Below are positions 25,309-37,632 of a stretch of DNA of 64,000 bases, piece by piece. Both the position numbers and the translations under genes were made by a program. The stretch covers positions 62,001 through 126,000 of the forward strand of contig JACGCK010000057.1 of assembly GCA_014925825.1 (NCBI GenBank), in the 5' to 3' direction. Below the pieces are notes generated by a model. The model ran no database searches. It was not told the DNA's origin and saw only the letters and a program-made list of their open reading frames with translations. Origin of the DNA: Pholiota molesta (Eukaryota > Basidiomycota > Agaricomycetes > Agaricales > Strophariaceae). Position 1 is the first letter of the stretch. Each line of letters begins with the position of its first letter.

Positions 25309-27818
25309 ATGTCCCATGAAGATGAAGATCTTGCTAGGTTGTGAAGTATATCTCCGTATCGCAAGTCAGGCTAACAAATAAGCAGGGCCATTGCATTGAG
25401 TTTACAAGAAACATCAAGAAAGCATGTTACTGTGATAAACGTCGATAGTAGTGACGAAGATGAGGATGTGGAAGAAGTACAATTTCAAGGGGAACTCCGC
25501 AGGCCATCAAGGTCTCACAAGCTGGATCTTCTCAGCAAAACGCAAATTCCGGTAGAGGGTCTAAGCCTGGCACTATTCAAATCTCTGATGATCGATCACA
25601 AGTTGGCACACAACCTTCAACTTTTCTCTCAGAGAGGGCTCAGCTTGAGAAGGAGCGGATGGAACGTCTAAAGCGCCTGCGACCTGACCCGCCACGCCCT
25701 TCCACCCCCGAGGAGGATGATGATTCGGAGAACGAGGAGCCACCCGCCAAGAGGCACCAGGTTTCCACTTCCTATACATCATTCTCGCGCTCTAACGTTC
25801 CGAGTGTCAACAGCTCCAACTCTGTCCCACCATAGACAAGCGTTCTGGAACGGCGAGCTTCGCCAGACCGCCACACAGCATGCAGAACCGCGGAAAGATG
25901 GCCAACCGACATTTCGATTGACAGAAGTACTGGGAAAGGTATGGTTTTCAATTGATTTTGAACACGAGGACTAGAAACTGAAGCTTGCTAAGAAATCAGA
26001 CCTGGCATTTGCCATCCTGTCATCTTATGCGCTGGACCTTCCATGGATTTACCAATTTTTCGACCCTTCTGTTCCAGTTATCATGGTAGCTCAACCCGAC
26101 GCTTCAGGGGAAGCGACAATTAAGAATGTGCTGCCTCACTGGATCAGGACGACTCCATATTTACGCGCTGGCTTCGGCTGCCAACACATGAAGGTCAGCG
26201 GGCAACTATTCGAATAATTAATTCACCGACTTAATTGATCTTAGTTTATGCTGGTAATCGACGTTCAGTGTAACTATTTACAGATTACTCAATGGTTTTT
26301 GAATAGCTTTTTTATAAAACTGGCAGGCTGCGGGTCGTCATATCCACAGCAAATTTGATATCGTATGACTGGCGCGATATGGAAAATGTAAGATGTCTCT
26401 TGTTGGCAAGCTTTCCGATAGCCTAAAAATGCGTTGCGCAGACCGTCTGGCTCCAAGATATCCCACTACGGGCGAAACCGATTCCGCACGATCCGAAAGG
26501 ACCTGATGATTTTGCCGCGGCCTTGCAGCGCGTGCTGCATGCTGTCAATGTCAGACCGGCGCTTGTAGCCATGCTCAGGGATAATGTTAATAGATATATT
26601 TCCTTTCGTTCCTAACTTTTGCTAACATTACTTGACACTCAAGCATCCAGACCTTCCCATAAAAGCTATAGAGGAGTTACGGCAGAAATGGGACTGGTCA
26701 AATGTTAAAGCCCAACTTGTGTCTTCCATTGCGGGGAAGCACGAAGGCTGGCCCAATGTAATTCAGTAAGTCAATTGAGCTATTCCTCTCTGGTACTGAC
26801 TGATCCGTTTAGAACCGGTCATCCACGACTTATGTCGGTTGTGCGGAAACTGGGTATGCGTACCGGCGAGGGGCGCCGTGCCAAAGACCTAATTTTGGAA
26901 TGTCAGGTGAGGACATTTACGATAGAACGGTCTTCGTAGGAACTAACAATACTGATAGGGTTCAAGCATTGGTATATATACTACCCAATGGATGAACGAG
27001 TTTCATTGGTCAGCGAGGGGCGAGAGTGCGGAATCATGGCTGGATCACCCAAAAAGGTCTAGGGAAAAGCAGCCTTACCCACCCGTCAAGATTATATTTC
27101 CACAAAAGCAACAGTGCAAGAAAGTGCAGCCGGAGAGAAGGTGCGGCTTTCTATACAAATTTACTTATTGCCTACGCTAATACACCCATCTAGGGAGGAG
27201 GAACTATATTCTGCCGTAGAAAGCAATGGGCAGGAAAAAATTTCCCAAGAACACATTTTTATGACTCTAGAAGTAAAGCAGGCCCTGTCCTAATGCATTC
27301 TAAGGTAAACGACATCATTTCTCTCGATCCCGTTTCTTATTTGATTTGCGACTGTGTAGATGATTATCGCAATGTTGCAAGAACATCCCTCCAGCAAGCA
27401 AAGGAAAGGCGAACGGTCTGATGATTCCGATGATGATATCGAAGTCATCGAGCCCGCCCTTGGCTGGGCCTATATTGGATCGCATAATTTTACACCGTCG
27501 GCATGGGGGACCCTTTCGGGATCCTCGTTTAACCCAATTTTAAATGTGAGTCCAAGGTATTGACATTTCGTCGACTGTTATCTATGATGTTGATCATATC
27601 TTGGTTAGATTTCCAATTACGAACTCGGCATAGTAATACTATTGAAAGATAAAGATGAGATGGATCGCGTCGCCTGTTTCCAAAGGCCGCCGAAGAAGTA
27701 CACCTACAAGGATGAGCCATGGGTACGTTGTATTCTCCCTCTCTTCGGACAAGTTGTAGGTACTTAATCCACACTTTATTTCTAGATCCAAGAAGAGTCT
27801 AGCTATCATCAAACCTAG
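25309..27818 (+). CDS. TDP1: Tyrosyl-DNA phosphodiesterase 1
   Basis: This enzyme hydrolyses 3'-phosphotyrosyl bonds left by trapped topoisomerase I in the nucleus. It starts at ATG 25309; exon 1 joins (25309-25334 to about 25385) to give EDLARAIALSLQET, a ubiquitin-interacting-like helix. An acidic, disordered segment (INVDSSDEDEDVEEVQ) follows. The two catalytic HxK motifs are visible: CQHMK|FML, across an intron near 26190-26245, and VLMHSK|MIIAML, across an intron near 27305-27360. Supporting blocks are STANLISYDWRDMENTVWLQ near 26350-26450, IYTTQWMNEFHWSARGE near 26975, and WAYIGSHNFTPSAWG near 27460. The gene stops at 27816-27818. About ten small introns are present. This is one of the clearer genes in the window. 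Confidence 0.92.
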
Positions 27819-28388
27819 TATTAATGAACGCTATTCGCTCCAATTCTCTTATTTGCGCTCTGCGTCTCAGTATTAACTCAAGGCATTCATTGGAGATGTC
27901 TGTCGGGTGTAGTATCCGCAAGCGCTCCATTTTTGTCTCATCACATCACACTTAAAAAAAGCGCCTGTGCGATCAACAATGTCATAGTGAAACGGCGTTC
28001 TTCGAAACACCAAGCCAGCTATATGAGGAGGCTACATGTAACACGGAGCGCTCGGTGTTTTAGATTCATCTTGGAGTCTGCCTTACTCCAGTCAGGATTC
28101 AGAATCAACGCATCGCTGATATTGACTTTAAGTTTTACAACTTTTGATCTGCTGCCGGGAGCAGAAGAAAGCACTAAGTAGGTGTGACAAACAACAAGGC
28201 TACATCGGTATGTAAAGCGAATTATGACAATGGTATGCGTGTTAGTACAATTGAGTATACAAATTAAGAAGGGCGAAAGATGTAGGGTAAAAATAGATAT
28301 GGCTACTAGAGGTGCAAGTAAATTACCGAATAGAGTATTAATAGATATAATGACAGCCAAGTCCGTATCTTGGCCTGGGAGAGATGAA
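27819..28388. other. Convergent 3' intergenic stretch
   Basis: This is sequence between the 3' ends of TDP1 and the minus-strand adenylating enzyme. I see nothing beyond short random frames. Confidence 0.4.
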
Positions 28389-30208
28389 TTACGATGAACA
28401 ACCGAAAATCTTGTCAATTTCGACCTGGTAAGCCTCTTCAACGGCTTTCCGACGGATGTTACCCTTCGTAGCGGTCCTTGGGAGTGTCTGTCGGGGAACA
28501 ATAACGATCATGTCGGCGGAGGTTATGCGCTCGTGGACGTAGCGTCTCGAGTGGAAGTGGCGAGTCTTGCGAATGATGTCTTTTTTGAGTTTACTGTGAT
28601 CCAAGTTATCGTCGGCAGGCTCCACGAACATCACTGGAGATGGACGACCACTTCCAACGACAATGCACTCGCCGATCAGAGCGCTGCACATAGCCCGTGC
28701 GTTGTCCTCGATGGCCTTGGTATCGCATCGCAGACTGGTTTCTGATTTAATCCAGTCATCGTCACGACCACGCGAGACATACCACCGGGAAGGACTTCTT
28801 GGAATAGGTCCCCAGTATGGAAATGTTGATCGGTGGAGTGCCTTAACGAAGGGTCAGGGCAGTCCGGTGAATCCGCGAGAATGACGAGTTCATATAGGAT
28901 AGCGGTGGATTTGTGGACACCTTCTTCTTGACCAGACTCTATCGGGTCGAAACGATATGATGTGCCTGGGAGGGCTTTCAGAAGGGCACGGTTCTTTTCG
29001 TGTTCACCGGAGAGGAGCATGCCTCCGATTTCCGTGCTCCCGAATAGATTCTACAATAATAGATTAGTTTCTGGAATCGGGAAGCAGTTATAACTGTGAA
29101 CGAACCCTAAGTCTGATACCGCTCTTGATGGCCCATTGCTCGTCCTCGTACGGAAGAGCCATCCCAGAGTAGCAAACATCATCGAGGTTCTGCAGCAATG
29201 AAAGTACTTTAGGATCCTGACGTGCAGTGTTGAAGTGTCTCATCAAGAAAGCCGCGAATTGGTTAAGACGGTTGAGTCCACATCGGACGATCATGTCAAC
29301 CAGCTCCTCGGAAGAGAAGCCAATTACTGTTGGTTGGATTACACACGACCCATGTTGGAGAGTACCAATGAACACTGGAAACGCGAATTAGAATATGGGC
29401 ACGGCCATCAATGACTAGAATACTTACTGAATGTCTGTCCAATGTGGCACATGCTTCCCCTGTTAAACATAGTTCAGCCAGAAGCCCCTAGGGAAGGAGG
29501 ATACAAGGGCACTCACATGCAAGAAGAAACGTCTTGACGGTCTGGATTCTGTGGCATGCTGATATGGTGCGATTTCACGACCACAGAGTTTAGCCAACCA
29601 AAGCTCATCGGCACAAGCTTCGGACTACCAGATGTTGACCCGCTAGTGTGGAAGTAAAAGGCAATGTCGTTCTCGTTCGAGTCCCAGATGCTCGGCAACG
29701 ACTCTTCGACGCTTTCTATTCTTTCTGATTGGAAGGCCAGGTGAATTGGGAGTGGGCAGTCTTTCAACGTAGACTCGAAGGAGGGATCGTAAATCATGGC
29801 CCGGGCATTGGATTTACGGAGGAGCTCGTAAATAACGTCAGGGTTTGGTAGTCGCAGACTGAATAGCTGGGGAATATAACCAGCGCGCGAAAGACCGTAG
29901 ATGTGGAGGACATCGAAATAGGTGAATCCGCTCAGCCTGTGTCGTTCTGAATTAAATATCAAGTCTGGCTAGATAATAAGGAACACATACCAGCATCCAA
30001 CTACCGAGCGCTTAGGAATATTTTGCTCCTTCAAAATGCGAGTCCAGTGTCGAGCAAATAGCTCAACGTCTTCGCGGAATTTTTGATACGATATTGAGCG
30101 CCAAACTTCTACATGTCCTTGGGAATCCACTTGGGGTGTGCGGAAGAGCGTCTCAGACGCGAACTTTGACGAACTCGATTCTAAGACGGTAAGGTGGGTG
30201 CTGACCAT
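28389..30208 (-). CDS. Stand-alone adenylate-forming (acyl-CoA synthetase-like) enzyme
   Basis: This is an AMP-binding (ANL superfamily) enzyme of about 560 residues that activates a carboxylate as an acyl-adenylate; the substrate is unknown. It starts at ATG 30208 (MVSTHLTVLESSSSKF). The core motifs appear in order: the phosphate loop FYFHTSGSTSGSPKL near 29630, LFGSTEIGG near 29040, FHTGDLFQEV near 28810, YVSRGRDDDWIK near 28770, and the C-terminal catalytic Lys region TATKGNIRRKAVEEAYQ near 28440. There is no carrier-protein or reductase domain after the A domain, so this is not an NRPS-like reductase. A single missing base near 28783 (GG) explains one frame change. Introns lie near 29930-29985, 29430-29515, 29375-29425 and 29050-29105. 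The gene stands alone, with no biosynthetic neighbours. Confidence 0.85.
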
Positions 30209-32667
30209 GGCCAGGGACAATTAGGTCGGGAGAGCTGGGGTAATTGAGTAGGATAGGATGTACATACCGATATAGTTTATATAGAGATGTGTAGTACTAC
30301 ACCGCTCCTAGTATCGGAGCCCGAGTCAGATTCGGAAGTGCAACGGGTGGAGGTAGATCTGAAAAGTGGCAATCTTGTCAAGTTCTGGCGGATGCGTGAA
30401 TAGCCTCTTTGCTCACAAGTATCATGATGAAACATGGACGTGATGAGATGATGGTATGCGCTGAGGCACGGTCCGTGGATCATTTTGAGTATGCGGAACC
30501 ATCCTGACTCAACCCCAAATTCGGGATGGACGCTGAGTGTCGAAACGGCATGTGAGTCATCATTTCAACAGACATACGCAGCAAATTGATACCTAACAGG
30601 TATCCTGCGCTGACCTATGGTTGCTAAGCGTACGCGCTGAGTAAAGGAGATACTTTGCAACTCGGCGAAGATGTAGTTGAAACCACCCGAAATCGGATTT
30701 GAGCTACAGCCACAAAGGCATATTACCGACAAGGACTGAGATGAGAATTTTATTATTTTCCATGCCCTTTTTGAACGGCGCTTCACAGCCTCCTAGACAA
30801 ATGACATCCATCAGCCTTCCTATTCGGACAATGCACTGGCATATTGGACATGTGTACTTAGGGTCGCTCTGCAGCGCTTCATATTTCATCTTCAATACTT
30901 GCATATTTCCTCACATGTCCATCCGATTTTAGTTGATAAGGACTTATTACACGCGTTGGAAATGTATCTAGTCAAGCAATAATTAATGACCGCAGCGCCA
31001 TGCCATAGATCTCGAAGGAAATACAAAATCCATACCTTTGTAAGTAGGTAGTGGAACGCTCGACGGCGCTATTATCCTCCGTTAATGCGAGTAAATCGCG
31101 AGCGGGGCGTTCCGTTGGCGTTCCGTCTCTGCATTGGCCCTACATATGACCGCTCAAGCCGCAAGCTAATCATGGACCGCCAGAGACCGCCAAAAATCCG
31201 GATTTTTCGACCTTCATCATTTCCATGTCCAAAAAAGGAAATGAATACCACGCATCTTTACCGGCGCAGCGGCAGAAAATCATCTCCGACTGCCACCATG
31301 ATGCATACGACTCATTATTCGATGTTTACGATATTTATCAGTATGTATTATTTCTTCGTGTCTCGTGTATGGCGCCAGAGGCAATGGACTGGATTTAATC
31401 CATTGACTGGATCTTTGGGGATGGAGGTGCCGGTGAGACTCATCTCATTCTCATTCGTATACGGTTCAAAAGGGCCGTAGTCTCTCGACGCCAAGATATA
31501 CCAACTATTTCACATTGATAAACTCTTATCAAAAGATTGTGATGACTCAATTCGCCAGTGGAGGTCCACCTATTAGGGTAGCGTTGAACAACTGCTGAAC
31601 GAGCAACTTTTGTTGTCTGACTCAGCCGTGAATAATCTCAATAATCTCACCGCCAAAGGCGTAAGTCTGTTATCTTCCGTCATAATGATTGTATCGTCTG
31701 TCATTAAAAGTGAGTGAGTAATTTGTTTGGAAAGTTTCAGATATCATTACTAGAGTAATAGTGGTCTGCTGGCAAGACATACATCGCATCTGATGTTGTG
31801 TTACAGTGTTCCCCAATAGCATAAAATGTAATACTTGCAGTGTATAAAGTAATTAATTGAAGAGATATAAAAGATCTGCAGTGGATGGCAATGATGGCAG
31901 TGCGGAACTGAAGCGCTGAAGCTTTGAGCACTGATATATATACATAAATGGTGTGTATCAGATTGTTGCTGCTTGCATCGTAGTCTCAGTTCCCGCTGAT
32001 CTTGAAGTAGGAGCATCTAGAATTTTGCGATATCACCCCTTCGGTGAACTTGGGCCAAGTTGGAAAGAAAAGATAAACCGTAGGAAAAGCCTATTTTTTG
32101 ATGCTGGTACTTAGATAATTCGCAATCTTTGGGCTCTTCCGACATCTCGAGGTTAACGCCGACAAAACGTGCACAGAATAGCCGGTTCACTGCATAGCTT
32201 CAATGAATCACCATGAGCTACATACAATTGAAACGTTCGCAGGCTGCCTCAAGGCACTTCTTGTCAAGGTACGACGTAGACGGAGTCCTGCATATGGAAA
32301 CTGATTATCAATCACTAAAGACTGTGTGCCGGAAGATTCCGGGTGTACTAGCGCAAGCCAACATGACTTTGGTGACTTGCAGCAGTCCTACTAAACACTG
32401 TCCTGTTCAACATTCGACATTCAGATTTGTTTAAAACCTGGAACTACGTAGCCCATCATGATTCGAACTGTCAGCCATCTACGTCCTATTGACGGGAGGG
32501 CGTGTCAGGATGGTGAGTGCTTCGAATTTAACAATGGAAATTTACTAGATTATTCATACGTTGAGTCATCCTTCAGTACTTCAGTACTCAGTGGTACAAT
32601 TTAGGCATAGCACAAAGCGAACAGAAAGTCATAATCATACTAATGGATCGCAAGGATCAGCCTGGCC
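30209..32667. other. 2.4 kb gene-poor stretch
   Basis: This stretch has mostly short frames. Two weak coding hints are noted elsewhere: a minus-strand CPICQ segment at 30704-30904 and a plus-strand segment at 31085-31480. Neither has enough structure for a gene call. Confidence 0.35.
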
Positions 32668-34949
32668 ATGAAAGAATTTCCGGCCAGGAGTAAAGGCAAG
32701 ACATTCGATCGTCCAGGTATTTCGCTGGCAGAGACGTCTGCATTAGCTGTGGAAGCTCATCGACTTCGATATTCTCCCTTTTCATATGGATGCTGGCATC
32801 ACAGCGAGGCACATCAACACCATATTGGCGTAGATGACACGGCGGGCGTTACTTTGGGCTCAGGTGGCCAACTGCAGATTGGTGATGATGAAGGAAATCT
32901 GTCTCAACCTTCAGATCCTGATAGTACCTCCCCGGATGACCATCAACAAGTACCTGCTTTGGATTCTCCTCCGCCCACACTGCCTATCACAGATAGTCCT
33001 CTCCTACTCCTAGTTCTGCCCCGGAACTACCGAGCGAGAGTATGCTACCAGATATGATTTCTCAAATTGACTACAGCTGGACTGAAACTCCTTCCATTCC
33101 TACCGCTATTTTAACGGCTCCAACGACCGTTGATTTCCCTACAGATCTTCCTTTGACGCCCATTCCGATATCTTTTGACACTATCTTATCAAACCCTGCA
33201 CAATCCGCCATATCTTCAAGTCCTTCCTCACAGTCAAGGTTTGAATCTACTTTAAACATTCTTGTTTCTAATCTTAACATATTGTCAAGCACCCTTACCT
33301 CAAATTCTTTTTCCAGTTCGGCTGTCCCTCATTCCATCTCGGTATCTAGCACTATAAGTCAACAACCCTCCTCGGAAACCGTCATCGCCCTCCGATTCCT
33401 GCGAATCTTAATGTTCATCCTGCGACATTCTATGTCGGAATCTCTCTCGGGTCTCTTGTAGCTGTTGCCCTTGTCACTGCCTTAATGCCTGGTGGATCGT
33501 CGGAAAACTCGGAGAAGACGAAGTGCTCAGACTATAGTCCCCTGGGGCCACCCGGACGATTACGATGATAGAGGGCTGGAGTCAGGACGCAATGCGTCCG
33601 AGATGGATGACGATACTCTTGCTGCCCTCAATCTTGGTAGTCGAGAGGATCTAGCCCATATCCAAGCCTGGTCCTCACACCGTGACCGTGATGTCGGTGA
33701 ACCGAAACATGCCCCAACTGACCCTAATACTTTTCTGTATGGCTCGAACCCTTACGGTCGCCCCAGGCGTACCCTTTATACAGACCAGGGCTACGGATAT
33801 CCTAATACGGAGTATAGCTCTAATCCTGCTCCGCGGCACCTCCCTTCACACCTCATACCTGACGATATCTCTGCTCGAGCTCATCAACGCGAGAACTCTC
33901 TATATACTCGTAATACCGTGTCTTCGGGAATGGACCGCGCATACGGTGACCCAAGACGTACGGCGGCTTGGCAGCAGGAATCACTACCGGAAGGTCCCCT
34001 ATCTCGCTCTATGGCGGATCGCTTGCGCAACGTAGGGAAGCATCGGCTGATGATGACCCAGACCGATTACCATCGCCCACCGGTCCAACTCTCGGAAAGG
34101 AAGAGTTTGAGCAGTGGTCTACTTCCTTAAATCTAGTCTTGTCAATGCGTTCAACGCCGTGGCTTCAAATCTGGGCGGTACCGCGCCTCGTCTGAAGGAC
34201 GAAGATGGACTTACTGCTCCTCCTAAACGTTCTATTCGTAGGCGCAAAGCCACAGCATCTTATAAGGGAAGGGAGATGGTAGCGGGATTTCTCGTCGCGG
34301 AAGTGTCGCGACCACTGCCTCCAAACCTTGGACCCTTGAGGAAATTGCGGATGGTGCCGGTGTTGTCCATTTGCATCTTCCCGAGATCGAAGAGCATGAG
34401 CATGCTTCTCAGCGACCTCCTTTGCATCGACCAACTCTTTCATTCGGTGACGGCGAAAATATTTCAATGGACAACAACGCGAAAGCAGGACGTCAAAATT
34501 TCCAGTCCAGAGATCCCCAAATTGAGCTTTTTGCATCCTCAAAGCCCAAACGAGCTTTTATTCGTCCAGAGACTTATTTTGCGAGGCAGAAATCTACAGA
34601 AACCGTCAATGCCAAATCAGTTTCACGCGCTAGCAGCATATACTCTACTCAGTCTGCTCATTCTGGGGCCCTGCCTCGGCGAGGGGCTTCCCGGCGATCT
34701 CGTCTTCCTTTACCGAAGAGCAACCTTCCGCCCAGAGGCCACTTGGATCACGAAGAATCAGACTCGGTGGTAATAGCACCGGATACGATATCACGTCTAT
34801 CGTCCACTGATTCGTCACTTATGATGCTCTCGGCGGAAGGCAGTCTTCTAGGCCCTAGATCTCACACGGACGCGGCTGCCTCTCGTGCCTTGAAAGAGAG
34901 GCAAAAGAAAGTTATTGAAGCCCAGACCGCGCAGTCGTTGTCAAAATAA
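32668..34949 (+). CDS. Single-pass membrane protein with Ser/Thr-rich ectodomain and basic cytosolic tail
   Basis: I do not recognise a named family. The N-terminal half (32800-33400) is rich in Ser, Thr and Pro, as in heavily O-glycosylated surface proteins. One membrane segment, HPATFYVGISLGSLVAVALV then TAL, lies near 33420-33480. A stop-transfer cluster (WIRRKTRRRRSAQ) follows immediately, then a long polar tail with NLGSREDLAHIQAWSSHRDR and YGSNPYGRPRRTLYTDQGYG. The tail ends ASRALKERQKKVIEAQTAQS and stops at 34949. This layout suggests a plasma-membrane sensor or anchor with an N-terminus-out topology. A signal peptide cannot be confirmed because the start is uncertain. Apparent one-base losses at about 33005 and 33493 join three frames. 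Confidence 0.6.
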
Positions 34950-36250
34950 CAATCTAATCATGTGCAGAGTACTCCTTCAAACTTCAAGCTTCAAGATCAA
35001 GCTTTTTTTTTGCTCGTCAAATGATAATTGCAATGATTAATTGCACACTATCAGTATATCATTTAACGACTCGAAAAGTACTCAGCAATTAACTTTCAAC
35101 GTTAAACCCTAAACGCTGAACTCTATGTCCTAAGGCTCAATCCTCATTAGAAGTCTCATTGCAAATCAAGTATCTACGCTACGTTGAATAAGCCGTATCG
35201 ACGAGAAAGACTACGACCGTCATATACGTTATCAATAATCACATTGACTGTGGGTTTCCCACTCAGAACTCATAATATACCAGATTATTTCCTTTCCTTT
35301 CCTTATCTGCTGACAGGGATTGTCATTGACACAGAGACAGTGTTATGCATATTTATCTGCCACATTTCGTGGTAATGCGCCGAACGTTTTCCTTGATAGG
35401 ATCATAGTAAACATATTTTGTCAATTCCGCTGGATCTTTGTAGCTTCCGGTAGTTGCAGTATCTGATACGGGTTGAAGTATGCTTTCCATCTACGGTTGT
35501 GAAGCTCCTATCCTATTGACCTTCAAAAGCTATACAAGCAGCATCCAGATAGTTCTAAATATTCACTTAGAAGAGTTTCTCATATTGACAATCAGACTCG
35601 ACAGATTACCCAGGTCCAGAGAACATGTGGCTTTCTAGGGATTCCTTCGCATGATTTTGACTCTTATGAGAAACCTTCGTATTTAATTCACGTATCTTGA
35701 ATGAGGAAGAAACCATACACAATCATGTTCACGATTGTGAGATGCTGCCGCCTTTGATTGGGCGTCGTCGCAGGAATGTCGCAACAGCTTCCAGTCTGAC
35801 CGCCATGAAAAGGATACGCAAGTGGCGGCTAGTTGGATATAGGGCGTTACAAATGGCGATAAAATTGACAAGCCGATTGAGTGACTTCTGTTCTGAGTTT
35901 TCGCAGGTCATTGATGATTGTTGGGTATGTAGTAGCGCGCGGACTATGTACACTTTCGTTTGAATCACGCCACGATATGTAGAGAAGCACTCCAGTTAAA
36001 TACCAGTGTGTTCCCTTGTGTTCTGGAGCTCAAAAACTCTTCCAATCCCCTCGTACAAATTATGTCGTCTCCAAAGGGCGTTGACGAGAAGAATAGGCTC
36101 TCAATTTTTGATAAGATCAAGATATTCTCGATTCTTATCCGTCTGCGTATGTCGCAATTTCAATATAGTCCAAGATAAAAGTGCTCACCGTCAATCAGCC
36201 ATTAAGTTTGCACTTTCTTTGATTCTAAAGCCATTTACTGCCTATGGGCG
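34950..36250. other. AT-rich intergenic stretch left of the retrotransposon
   Basis: No gene is supported. The stretch lies downstream of the membrane-protein gene and leads into the 3' side of the retroelement. I could not identify the element's left boundary or a target-site duplication. Confidence 0.35.
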
Positions 36251-36483
36251 CGCCAAAACCTGGAAAAGAATCATCGCCGATACATTATTGTTCTATGCGT
36301 TGCTCGGAAGGAAAGAGAGAAGGAAAAGAAACAGAGAAGAAAGGACAAGAGAAAGATCTCACACGCGTTCTGTGGACAGTCCAGCGGGGGTTTGCGGTCA
36401 AAGAAATCGAATTTCTTGGTCGCCAAAGTCTCTCTCGCTCGGCGCCGCCGGCCACCCGAAGGAAGACGGCTGGCAGACCGAGC

Positions 36484-37632
36484 TCAAGCCACGGGGAGAT
36501 CCCAGGGAAGAGCCAGCGGATCGGGAGCTGGGAACGGGGCGAGGGCCACGTGGAGTCGAGAGGAGAGTTGCAACGTCCTGTCCGGAGGCGTGTCGATGTA
36601 AAGCTTGTAAGCATCGCTTCGCCAACGCCCCAGAAGTTGAATTTCGTAGTCATTGTAGCCCACAGTTGCCGCGGACGTAGCTGCCCCACGACGAAAACTA
36701 TGACCAGAGTACAATGATTGATCAAGGTTGAGAGCAGCTAGGCGCGACTTGAGAAGGGAAATAAAGGGCGCGCGTGCGAGCGCCTTTCCAGTCGCATCTC
36801 GGAACAGTGGCGCTAGCGGATTCGGGTCTGGCCACTGGCGAAGATAACGCTGCATCGCGAGAACGGGGCATGTAAGGGCGGCATCTGCGGGGGCGGAAGC
36901 GATCAAAATTGTCACCCCAGTGCGGAACGGGTCCGTCTTGGAGCTGGGGAGTGAAAGGCGCATATGCGTAGGATGATCGAAAGAAGGGAGGAATTGAAGG
37001 GATGAACGCGAAAGATGGACAGCATGATTGAACTTCGCACTATTTGGGACAGTAAATTCTCCGCAGCGCAAGAATCCTGCCCAAGCGAGCTTGGTAGCAG
37101 CGTCAAAAGCTGCATTCTCTAAGAGAGATAGATCACCGGAAATGCGCGCTAAGCTCTGGAGAATTGCGAGGGTGATGGGGAGCTTGGGGTTGCGCGGCGT
37201 CCCGTAAATAGCTTTGATCCCACGGTAGATGCGTTGCAAAGTGGGCGAGTTACATGAGGCAGATGAAATGCCTGCGTCAACGTGGAGGGAACGAACACTT
37301 GAGAGGTAGCTCTTAATGGTTGAGTGTTTGAGACCGCGATCGGCGAGATAGGAAATCCATTCTGCGAGGGCGGTGGTAGTGGCTGGGAGGAAGAGGCCAG
37401 GCTCTGATTGGAGCGCGGGATTAAGCGCGATAAAATCGAGGAATGAGCGCTGACCTGATCCATAGGATTTTCGCGTGCTGGATGCGAGCCCGTGCCAGAG
37501 GTAGAACGAGGTTCGACGAGAGAAGTGAGAGTGCGTTTGATACCAATAATCTGGGACTTCGTTGATGAGGAGGTTCTTCCGAGCGTCGGATCCAGCTGGA
37601 AGAGCTTCGAGTACTGAAAACGGGAAGCAGCG
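36484..37632 (-). CDS. Tyrosine recombinase (integrase) of the YR retrotransposon
   Basis: This enzyme inserts the circular cDNA by site-specific recombination. The frame is open from 37632, just after an in-frame TGA at 37633-37635, to a stop at 36484, giving 382 codons. The N-terminal SAM-like domain is visible (LASSTRKSYGSGQRSFLDF and LADRGLKHSTIKSYLSSVRS, 37260-37500). The catalytic residues are present: Arg in WAGFLRCGEFTV (about 37070), the HxxR motif as SGHSFRRGAATSA (about 36700), and the Tyr nucleophile in SDAYKLYID (about 36600). No ATG occurs in the first 131 codons. The frame overlaps the RT-RNase H frame by 484 nt (37149-37632) in the -1 register, which implies frameshifting, fusion through an assembly indel, or a non-AUG start. 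Confidence 0.88.
   Translation of the reverse strand, partial: RCFPFSVLEALPAGSDARKNLLINEVPDYWYQTHSHFSRRTSFYLWHGLASSTRKSYGSGQRSFLDFIALNPALQSEPGLFLPATTTALAEWISYLADRGLKHSTIKSYLSSVRSLHVDAGISSASCNSPTLQRIYRGIKAIYGTPRNPKLPITLAILQSLARISGDLSLLENAAFDAATKLAWAGFLRCGEFTVPNSAKFNHAVHLSRSSLQFLPSFDHPTHMRLSLPSSKTDPFRTGVTILIASAPADAALTCPVLAMQRYLRQWPDPNPLAPLFRDATGKALARAPFISLLKSRLAALNLDQSLYSGHSFRRGAATSAATVGYNDYEIQLLGRWRSDAYKLYIDTPPDRTLQLSSRLHVALAPFPAPDPLALPWDLPVA

Noticed and set aside
30704..30904. Minus-strand segment with YTCPICQ, suggestive of a RING finger
   Set aside because: Only one CxxC pair is seen, later cysteines have wrong spacing, and no adjoining exons complete a RING.
31085..31480. 131-codon plus-strand frame
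   Set aside because: An alternative frame also looks partly coding, but no domain or consistent splice model emerges.
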